NCBI GenBank assembly: GCA_905221605.1 | Contig: CAJNDS010000225.1 | Span: forward strand, 80,001-142,000 | Length of the DNA: 62,000 bases | Reading direction: 5' to 3' | From: Symbiodinium natans | Taxonomy: Eukaryota > Sar > Dinophyceae > Suessiales > Symbiodiniaceae | Notes under the pieces: model-generated | Told to the model about the DNA's origin: nothing | Seen by the model: only the letters and a program-made list of their open reading frames with translations | The model's database searches: none | Shown: positions 54,202 through 62,000 of the stretch, in pieces | Position numbering within the stretch: the stretch's first letter is position 1 | Layout of the letters: each line of letters begins with the position of its first letter | Made by a program: the position numbers and the translations under genes

Positions 54202-54700
54202 CTATGAGCGTGCACTGAATTGATCAACCAGCACGGTAGTTCCCTGCACATTCCAGGTCTCTCGGGCCGGAACCAGTCTCGAACTCCCCAACGGGGCAAA
54301 GAGGTCCACTTTGAAAGGGCAGGCATCCAAGAGACTAGTCTGAGTGAACTGCACCTCAAAAAGACAATCGCGGATACTGACAACAGAACATCCCAAAACA
54401 TTCCGGCTGGGGAGCCACTTAGGCTTCCACTGGCTTGTCGGTGGAAAGCGTGCCTTGCCGTCTGACGTTGCCAGCACGGATGGACCTGCTACATCGGAAA
54501 AAGAGCCAACAGTTTGAAAAAAAAACAGTGGGGTCGCCGAAAACGCCAAAGCAAGGCAGTGTGGCAAAATGCTTCCCTCAGGGATGCCAGATGCATTCTC
54601 CACCACGACCTGCCACGTGAGACACTGGAAAACGTTTGAGCACCATGGCACATGTCGCTCCCCCAAGTGCCAAGTCGATGCAAACGACCGGCACAGGCCT
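54202..54700 (-). CDS. Possible C-terminal exon of an unidentified gene
   Basis: Minus-strand frame with VVVENASGIPEGSILPH and, after a less convincing stretch, SVVSIRDCLFEVQFTQTSLL, then VPARETWNVQGTTVLVDQFS to a stop at 54202. It has the feel of a beta-rich domain, but no family is recognised. The middle part (around 54480-54560) may be an intron. Confidence 0.33.
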
Positions 54701-54869
54701 CCATCTCTCTTCACGCGGCGCAGCGCAGACCTGCGACGGACGAAGATGACAATACAATGTAAGGGCTGTAAGGGCCCAACACACAAATGCGCTCCACTCA
54801 GTTTTTGCAAGTCTTGGGCCAGGGCCTCCTGATTGACAAACGGCCAATGCTGTGGTATCTACGCACAAG

Positions 54870-55265
54870 GCTCTGTGCCGAAGAGCTGCGGCGCGCGTAG
54901 AGTCAAGCTAGGTACTCGTCTAGCTAGATCTTAAGCCGTCGAAAGCTCCAAAAAACTCTGAAGGCCTGAAGACTCCAGCCTTAGGATAGAGTCCATATTC
55001 TGTCAATGTTGTCACTTTGTTCTCTGCTGCATCCCAAACCCACCATGATGACGATAACCCCAACGCAAAGCGTGAAATCCATTCACCCAATCTGGTTGAG
55101 AGCAGTCATGTGCACAGTCCGGGCCCCGAGAAACACTGCAGTACCAGTGCAGTCAGAAGAGTTCATCCGAGAAAGGAGTTCATATAAGGAAGGTTGTTTC
55201 TCGCCAGAACCTTGCTGTCAACAAGCTGCTGCATCAACCTGCATGCACTTGTGGCTGGCTCACCG
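54870..55265. other. No recognisable gene
   Basis: Intergenic space downstream of the synthetase-membrane fusion gene. Only short ORFs without motifs. Confidence 0.5.
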
Positions 55266-55268
55266 AAG

Positions 55269-58200
55269 CTACCTTGACTTCGTAGCGAGCTGCTTCAAGG
55301 AGTTGACGACTTTGCCAACCACACCTCCGCATGTCAGCAAGAACGTTTGGAAACAGTACCCGGCCAAAAGGCAGTTGAAGTAAAGCACCACGTACAGGAG
55401 CAGGACATAGCTCAGCGTGACACCCACGTTCTGGCCGGCATTGAACCCCGAAAATGCTTCGGCAATCTTCTGCATGCTGGGAAGAACCGGCATTCCAAAC
55501 AGCGAGACGCCTTGCATACTGAAGCGAAACGCTGGGGTTCCCCAAAGATACGCGCCGAGCGCATAGGAGCCAAGAACCTGGAGGGCACTCACCGCAGGAG
55601 CCAGCAAGATAGCCACTGCACCGGCCCAAAGGCTCTGCTGCACCAAGCAGATCGGCATGCACACGGCTGGTGGCAGCAGTTTCTGGTGAAGGCAGGGTAA
55701 CCTGCTGGCATCACTGAATCCATGTCCCAGAGGCCCAAAAAATGAACCTAGCACAAACACAGCTGCACTTGCCCGCAATGCTCCACGTCCAAAACGAGAC
55801 CATGTCTTCCACTTTGTGCTCACATGCTTCGCCACGGATGGTGCAACGTAAGCACCAGTAAGCAAGACAGCGTACAAGTACAGGAGCTCACCAGGTGTGG
55901 TTCGAGGCTCGAGATCGTTTGCGTTGAAGGAAGCGCTTCCGACCAAAGCAGCTGGGATTTGCAGCCAAGCAGGGATGCGAAGCTTGTGGCAGATGACAAG
56001 AACCATGCGGCCAATGAGCACAAACTCCAGGAACCAACTTCCTCCCGTAAACCACACCTGGAAAGGTTGGAAAGCTGTCCCGGCACCCTCAGGAGCATTG
56101 TTACCTGCGCAGGCATGGCCAAGCATGGAAGTTTCTGCCCTTGCAAATCCCAATGTTGCCTCTCACGTTGTGTTTCCATGTGCTTCCTCTCTTGGGGGCG
56201 TGGGGGCAAGCCCCCTTGCTGTGCGCATGCCCTTCTCTTCTTCTTCTTGTTCTTCTTCTTCTTCTTCTTCTTCTTCTTCTTCTTCTTCTTCTTCTTCTTC
56301 TTCTTCTTCTTCTTCTTCTTCTTCTTCTTCTTCTTCTTCTTCTTCTTCTTCTTCTTCTTCTTCTTCTTCTTCTTCTTCTTCTTCTTCTTCTTCTTCTTCT
56401 TCTTCTTCTTCTTCTTCTTCTTCTTCTTCTTCTTCTTCTTCTGCAGGGCTTGGGGGACCGGAAAGACCCCTCGCGCCTAGGCGCGCCCAAGTTCACGGTC
56501 ATCGTGAAACTACAACTCTTCCCCCGGAACTACAACTCTTCCCCCGGAATTGAGAGTTGCCCATCCCCGATCCAATGTTAGTCCCTGACACATGAACTAC
56601 TAGTCTCCACACTATCCCCATACCTGCCCCGAACACTCGTTCCCCTGTTGGGATTGGCTTGTTTGCCTTCCTCCGGTGGTCGAGGCGGTTCTTCTTTTGC
56701 TGCAGCATGAGTGTCAGGTGCGTTCCCTCCCCTTGTACCAGGCCTGCCCGTGAGTCAAGGTCAGTTCAATAACCATGCCTCTCTTCCTTCCCTTTCCTTT
56801 CCTTTCCTTCCTTCCCTTCCCTTGCCCTGCCCTGCCATGCCCTGCCCTGCCCTTCCCGTCCGGTCCCGTCCGTCCCCTCCTGTCCCGTCCTCGTCCCTTC
56901 CTTTCCTTCCCTTCCCTTCCCTTCCCCTTGCCTTGCCCTGCCCTGCCCTGTCCGGCCCGGCCCGTCCCCTCTTGCTTCCCTTCCCTTCCCATCCCGTCCC
57001 GTCCCGTTCCGTCCCTTCCCTTCCCTCCCCTCCCCTCCTAAAGGTGGGATGAGCCTGAGATCACCTCCAGCAGGGTCAAGAACAAGGGCGTCAGCAGTCC
57101 TGCCACAACGTGTCGAAACCCACTGCAAGGCATGCGTTCAAGCAACGACCAAAATTCCCCCCCCCACACACACACGCACCGAGTGCAAAGACCAGCCTAT
57201 GAACGAGGTCAAAAGTGCGAGAACAATTTCGCGCTCAAAGCCACCAAATGCGAAGTGTCGGTCTGATGCCTCCAGGTACCTGGTCGGGCTCTCCAAAAAT
57301 GTACTGGCCGACTACATGTGAAGCAATGTTGAATTCACGTGGCCATGGCATGTTCCAGACAAGTAGCCCATAACAAATCAAGAAGACGGTCACAGGCTTC
57401 ACGTGAAAGGCGATGTGATGGCCAAGCTGCAAGCCATCATTGCGAAATGGTGCCATGATGCTGGAGAAGAGCCCTTCTTTCAGCTCCTTGTCCAAAAAGA
57501 AATGGAAATACAAGATCCAAGGAATCGCAAAGCCATACAGTGTCTCCACAAGTGCCATTTCCTCCAACTTGTCGTTGTTCACCTCCCTAACTTTGCCCAG
57601 TGAATCCACGATGCTTTTGACTTCAACCCGTCCGACGGCATCTGAGGAATCATTGATGGGCACGGGTGTGCCAGATGATGCATCCCAAACAACTGTAGCA
57701 TTGTCGACTTCCACATCCAAGGCTTCCAGCTTCATGCGCTTGGCTAAGCCAATTCGAGCTGGTTTGCCTGTGGAGCCCTTGGGGATATCCTTCATGAAGA
57801 GAATGCACTGGGGCAGCCACTTCTCGCTCATCTTCGCAGCGCCAAACTCCCGCAGCTCGCCCAACTTCCTGCTTGTCATAATCTCCCCGTCCCGGAGCAC
57901 GACCGCAAGTCCAACGGTCTCTCCAAGCTGCACATGTGGGCAGGAGAAAGCGATGCAGTCGAAAACGGCTGGCCATTGCCGACAAACATTTTCAACCTCA
58001 AAGGGCGAAATCTTCTCACCGCCACGATTTATGATCTCCTTGTACCGCCCCGACAGGCACAGGTACCCGTGTTCATCGATATATCCCTTGTCTCCTGTCC
58101 TCAGCCATTTGTCTGGCGTGAAGGCTTCAATGTTGGGATCTTGGTCCATGTGCGCCCTCATCTCGTAGCCCTTGGTCACACAAGCACCGGAAACACAAAT

Positions 58201-59574
58201 TTCTGCTTCCTCGCCCAGCTTTGGCTCCAAGTTCGTGGCTTCGTGGCGTAATGTCATCCCTGGGCCTGCTGGTTTGCCAACACTGCGTAGGACTCGCAAG
58301 TTTGGAGGCAAAGGATTGGATGCTATCGGCATGCTTTCCGACATCGCATAAGTCGGCATCACCACACATTCGAAAAGCATCTCCATCTTCTCGGCAAGAA
58401 CAGGAACAAGCGCGGCAGAGCAATTTCGGATCAAACCAACTCCTGCAGCCGAGGAATTGAAATCGGAAGAGGCCAGCCCTGCTTCTGTAATACCCTGATG
58501 CATGGTGGGAACTGCTGAGTACCAAGTTGCCATCCCAGAAGCCAACCATTCAAGCGGCTTTCCTGGACCTTTGTAGCCGGGCGAGCAAACGACCGAAGAG
58601 CCTGACATGGCCGACGCTAGTACATTCACGGATAGGCCATGGATGTGGTAGAGAGGCATAAGATTCAGGCAGGTATCCCACTGCTTCCGCTGCAATGTGG
58701 TCTGAATGCACAAGGCACCCACCGTCAAGTTTTCATGCGTCAATGGAACAATCTTCGGCTTCTTGGTGGTGCCGGACGTATGCAACACCAGCGCTACATC
58801 GTGGCGTGTGCTTTGTTGCTCTTGCGCATGACTTGGAATCGGGACGTCATGTCTGACACTGCTCTGCGGGTGCACCTTCAACTTGAAAAGGCCGGCCGTC
58901 TCTGCATGCGGATCCATTTCCAGGACTTGCACCTTCAGCTCAGTTGCCACTTGCAACGTTGCAATGTTGTCTTCGCCCGCCATCACCACCACCGTGTGGC
59001 ATGGAAGATCTTGGAATTCGAACTCGATCTCTGGGACGGTGAAGGCTGGATTCAAGGGGGCATACACACAGCGCAATGGAAACACCAGAAAGCAAACAGC
59101 TGCTTCAGGTCCGTTTGGAATCATAGTGCAGACTCGGTCGGTCAGGCCAATCCCGAATCGGCTCAACCACACCTCTCGATCCTGGGAAAACTTGTGCAAC
59201 TCTGCAAAGGTGAGAGGTTGCTTATTGCCAACATCACGAATGAAAGGATCGGAGTTGCACGGTATGACGTCCAGCCAATTTTGGAACTCGCGCTGCACTT
59301 CATCTTTACAAAATCGTTGGGTCTCAGGTAATCCAGGCGCATGACCCAGTGATCGCATGGACCATGTCCAAACACGGAACCACTGCATTATGGGTTCCAA
59401 TATGTGCACACCCAAGGCAAGCACCAGCACAAACCCGAGCAACAAATGCCTGGCTTCAATCTTGCTCTGTCCCGTGGTTCCGACATCTTCTCCACGATGC
59501 ACGTCGATCGCTGTCAAATGTTGCCTGGACGTTTGCAAAATGCAAGAGCCTGTCACCTTGGCTGCACATCCCAT
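55269..59574 (-). CDS. Acyl-CoA synthetase fused to an acyltransferase-3-like membrane domain
   Basis: Exon 1 (57280-59574) encodes about 765 residues. A membrane segment (LLGFVLVLALGVHILEPIM, about residues 45-65) precedes an ANL-superfamily adenylating enzyme with LVLHTSGTTKKPKIVPLTH (P-loop), MPLYHIHGLSVN, PTYAMSE, WLRTGDKGYIDEHGYLCLSG, RYKEIINRGGEKISPFEVE and PKGSTGKPAR with the catalytic Lys. The core is closest in pattern to 4-coumarate/oxalate-CoA ligases. Two further hydrophobic segments follow near the exon end. The GT-AG intron 56058-57279 joins GEPDQ to VWFTGGSWFLEFVLIGRM. Exon 2 (55269-56057) is almost wholly membrane-embedded, with perhaps six segments. GGSWFLEFVLIGRMVLVICH recalls the G.LWFL.vLl motif of acyltransferase-3 proteins. 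The likely role is to activate a carboxylic acid and pass it to an acceptor at a membrane. The synthetase call is firm; the acyltransferase call is tentative. Confidence 0.78.
56058..57279 (-). other. 1,222 bp GT-AG intron of the fusion gene
   Basis: The exon ends read GACCAG|GTACCT and TTCCAG|GTGTGG; the joined frame continues without a stop. It holds a (TTC)n tract and a CCTTCC/CCCGTCC-rich stretch at about 56775-57035. Confidence 0.7.
56234..56441. repeat. (TTC)n microsatellite
   Basis: About 68 uninterrupted TTC triplets on the plus strand (GAA on the gene strand) after one TTG interruption. The long poly-Ser, poly-Leu, poly-Phe and poly-Arg ORFs over it are not genes. Confidence 0.97.
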
Positions 59575-59599
59575 CGTAAACTAAACTCAGACAAGACGC

Positions 59600-60440
59600 G
59601 CGACCTTTTACAATTATTCCCCGGATAGCTATGGTCGCGGTGAAAGCAAAAGTTGTTGGTGAATTCTGTCTGGTGGTGTGCTGACGTTTCTTTGCTAGCT
59701 TTTCTGCTGACCGTCAACAATGGTTTTGAAGTGGCAACTGGCCCGCCAACGCGCATCCGAAAGCAAAATGACGTGGGGATGCAGTCGCAAGTGGCATGCA
59801 CATGGGCAGCTCGGCTGCAAGCGATACGAGCAGCTTCTGGGCGGTCGCCGTACGTACGAACTGTCTCGCCGGAGCTCGCCGCACATCCAATTTCAGATAC
59901 GTCGGCAGCACTGCACATATAAGCAACAACCAACAATGTTTTTTTTTGTTTTTTTTGTGGGAGTCTTGTCTTTTCACGCTTACACGCCTATGCGCCCGTC
60001 GGCACCGCCGCTATGGCCGGCACGCAGGCCCTGTCACCAATGGGGGTGGCAGGGTCCGTGCCCCCGACAACGACGGCCTCAACTTAGGTTGAGCTGGAGC
60101 ACCAGTTCAGCTGCACGTCGTTTCGCGTGAGGTAGAAGTGCGCCGACAACAGCAACAGCCATCGTCAAGGAAGAAGGTGGAAAGGTCAGTTGGCCCCGCT
60201 CGGCCTTGCTGCGCACCACATAATTAAGGACGCGGTTGCCGAACTGCAGGCCCTGCAGACGCGAAAGGTGGTCGCAGGTGGCCCAGCGGACGGAAACGTA
60301 GTTGTTTTTGTTGTCCAACGCGCAGCAGGACAGCCTCGCGGTCAACAACGCCGTATGAAGTTGTTTGTGTTTTTTCCGTCACTTTTGCACCTGCATGGCT
60401 TGGTGTTCCTGCTGTATGCCTTGTGCGTAGTTGCCAAGCG
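59600..60440. other. Upstream region of the fusion gene; no firm gene
   Basis: Probable promoter and 5' UTR side of the synthetase fusion. A T-run of 17-18 with one G lies at 59939-59957 and may be the poly(A) tail (on the minus strand) of another old retroelement end. A minus-strand frame at 60079-60348 (for example LQGLQFGNRVLNYVVRSKAE) is unassigned. Confidence 0.35.
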
Positions 60441-60459
60441 GCAAGCGGCTCGGCCCCCG

Positions 60460-60985
60460 CACATCAGCAAGGTCGAGCACTCGGTCCAGCCATGGGGCCG
60501 ACAGCTGGCTCGCGTGGAGCGGCGACGGCCTGTTGTACCGACACTGCCAATATGGCCCACCAACGTCTGGCCCATGCCGACGATGCAGCGCTTCGCATGG
60601 CTGACGGAGCTCGTTGGGCACGGACGCGGACCAGATCCCTGCGCACCGGCATTTCTTTTCGCCTTTTGCCGCAGCATGTCCTCGCGGGGGTCGGGGGTCG
60701 GGATCGGAAGGGCAAGGGTCAGCCCAAGCAGGGAAAATGCTTACGCACGCTGGGCCGCAACAGCCAGTACCGCCGCCCATCGCGCCACCCAGGCGGCCTG
60801 AGCCACTGGTCGGAGATGCGCTGGGATGGTGGCGGCTCGGTGGCGGGCCAGGAGGCACAGGAAGGCGGCTGCTTCGGTGCCAGCTCCACTAATTTCGCCC
60901 TGCGAGCAAGCAGCCGGGTGCGAATGCATGCCGTATGAAGCGTACCAAGGGCCCGAGCTGCGCGTCGCTCACGCGCTGCCGCTTG
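60460..60985 (-). mobile_element. Degenerate retroelement 3' ends (two stacked remnants)
   Basis: Two minus-strand stretches repeat the C-terminal signature of the element at 61004-61900: QAAWVARWAAVLAVAAQRA (about 60741-60800) and SAWARRWWAILAVSVQQAVA (about 60520-60580). Each is preceded by a degraded A.xF...LAR.RA.. segment, and reading frames do not match between them. They are best read as 5'-truncated, decayed copies of the same family. Confidence 0.5.
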
Positions 60986-60986
60986 C

Positions 60987-61003
60987 TTTTTTTTTTTTTT
61001 TTT
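60987..61003 (-). mobile_element. Poly(A) tail of a minus-strand retroelement
   Basis: Run of 17 T on the plus strand, i.e. A on the minus strand, about 80 bases beyond the last stop of the element at 61085-61886. It marks its 3' end and the border with the neighbouring remnant. Confidence 0.5.
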
Positions 61004-61900
61004 CTCGCGCCTTTTTGCGTCCGCCGCAGTCAGGGTCGGGACGGTCGAGTCCACGGGTCCCCTTCGGGGGCCCGGGGAAGGGACCTAGGCCCGGCTGGGC
61101 AGACGGCTTGGTGCCGGGACCTCGCTCTCGCTCCAGCGGGCGTCAGCCAGGAGCTCGTGCAAGGCTGGGGGGGTGCCAGCAGCACAGGGCTCCGACGGGA
61201 CGGGGAGCTCGAGGAAGGTAGCCGCAAGCGCGCTCTGCGCAGCGACGGAAATGATGCCACTCCACCGGAGGACCCAAGCAGCCTGGGCAAAGGCCCTCAA
61301 CGCGGCGGGGGTGCCGGCCGCCCGCGCACGAGCAAGGAGGCGCACGAAGGTGGCAGCTTCAGAGTCCCAGCGCCCCCCGACTTCAAGCCCGAAAACGACG
61401 AGCCGACACCGCCGACTGCGGTCAAGTTCGGGATAAGTTTGCCGGCCCTTGCGGCGCGCAGCGTTGCGCAAGGCACTGCCAGGGTGGGTGGCAGCCCCGG
61501 CTTGCGGCAGCCCCTCGCGCGTCACAGGGCTGACGAGGGTCGCATCGACCGCGAGCTGCGCGCCATGCCAGAGGTTGAGGCCGTTGCACACGACTTCGAT
61601 GCGCCGTGCGTCGTGGACAGGCACATCGAGGTTCATGGCCGACAAGGCGGCGCCCGACACGCGCGCCGGCCTCCTGGCAAACCCGGGCTACAGCGCGCTC
61701 AAGGGGCAGTGCGCGGGATGCAAGGACGCCAGAGTTGGAGCAGGCGGCGCGGTGATCTCCATACTCGTCAAGGAAGCCCCGGCAGGAGCAGGCGCGCGGA
61801 CCGAGGGGAAGGGGCAGGCGGAGTCGTCGCAAGAGCAGGACGCGGAAGTGCGGGTCAGGCACGGTTACGACGTCCGACGTGGGCAAAACTGTGAAGACTC
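61004..61900 (-). mobile_element. Non-LTR retroelement, 5'-truncated and frameshifted C-terminal part
   Basis: Minus-strand frames 61422-61886 and 61085-61660 give one protein tail broken by a frameshift near 61660-61680. The first frame has a Cys/His knuckle (CSCRGFLDEYGDHRAAC) and LERAVARVCQEAGARV. After the shift come RRIEVVCNGLNLWHGAQLAV, DATLVSP, TYPELDRSRRCRLVVFGLEV, GGRW and AWVLRWSGIISVAAQSALAA. A zinc knuckle followed by D.TLVSP...K..TYPEL...EVGGRW resembles the C-terminal zinc finger plus restriction-like endonuclease of R2-type elements. I recognise the pattern as common in dinoflagellate genomes. No reverse transcriptase domain is present. High GC. Confidence 0.62.
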
Positions 61901-62000
61901 TCGCAGCGTGCGGTCCAGCTTGTGACAGCAGCAGCGCTCGGGACGCAGGTGAAAGATCAGCAAGGTGCGTCTCAAGCGCGCGCTCATCGCAAGCATGGGC

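Noticed and set aside
55824-56581. ORFs with over 60 consecutive Phe, Ser, Leu or Arg
   Set aside because: Read-through of the (TTC)n intronic microsatellite.
57440-59344. Plus-strand ORFs of 150-240 residues over the synthetase exon
   Set aside because: The minus frame contains every adenylation motif, so the plus frames are shadows.
61085-61660. Cellular gene of 191 residues
   Set aside because: The sequence continues, across a frameshift, a zinc-knuckle retroelement tail and recurs twice in decayed form nearby.
1-62000. tRNA, 5S/large rRNA or snRNA genes
   Set aside because: No cloverleaf with conserved A/B boxes and no recognisable rRNA or U-snRNA core was noticed by eye; a tRNAscan/Infernal run would be decisive.

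Overview
The window looks like nuclear DNA of a dinoflagellate, probably from the Symbiodiniaceae/Suessiales side. Four things point there: coding sequence cut into many very short exons; intron donors that are often GC rather than GT while the acceptor stays AG followed by G; long triplet and other simple-sequence arrays inside introns and intergenic DNA; and tandem gene arrays with nearly every recognisable gene on one strand (minus). No prokaryotic operon signals, rRNA or tRNA genes were seen. The species cannot be named from sequence alone.

The backbone is a minus-strand tandem set of plant/trypanosome-type 6-phosphofructokinase (PFK) genes. Pieces of a divergent PFK-like gene lie at the left edge (about 70-361). 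PFK-1 runs from about 18.57 kb down to 8.18 kb, PFK-2 from 40.28 to 30.27 kb, PFK-3 from 47.03 to 41.82 kb and PFK-4 from 52.09 to 48.13 kb. In each the exon motifs appear in N-to-C order (GPR.xLxF, VTCGGLCPG, YGVKxxYGxKGGYKG, [64 protein letters not shown]). Gly in GGDGT together with Lys in PKTIDND is the combination of ATP-dependent enzymes in this clade.

Two PFK genes hold other genes between their exons. Between the DVGPWLK and KYIDP exons of PFK-1 (8.85-15.92 kb) sits a five-copy tandem array of a glycine/tryptophan-rich protein family with three W-W-x-x-C...G-G-x-x-D-P-x-[RK]-H-D repeats per protein, which I do not recognise as a described family. Its second copy is interrupted by a 1,125 bp GC-AG intron that the other copies lack. 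Between the GGDGT and PKTIDND exons of PFK-2 (31.66-37.81 kb) lie three uninterrupted ORFs: a stand-alone polyketide-synthase-type ketoreductase, a TPR plus PDZ protein, and a SET/Rubisco-LSMT-like protein that has lost the catalytic NHS motif.

The right part holds a two-exon gene (59.57-55.27 kb) that fuses an acyl-CoA synthetase/4-coumarate-CoA-ligase-like enzyme to a multi-pass membrane domain resembling acyltransferase-3 proteins. Its 1.2 kb intron contains a 208 bp (TTC)n tract. The last 1.5 kb is GC-rich and carries stacked, frameshifted 3' ends of a dinoflagellate non-LTR retroelement. The 19-30 kb stretch has minus-strand exon-like ORFs, including a TPR exon and several membrane-segment ORFs, which I cannot assign. 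The left 3-5.4 kb is dominated by (TAG)n-type arrays interleaved with a dispersed unit of about 75 bp. All splice sites were read by eye and need transcript support.
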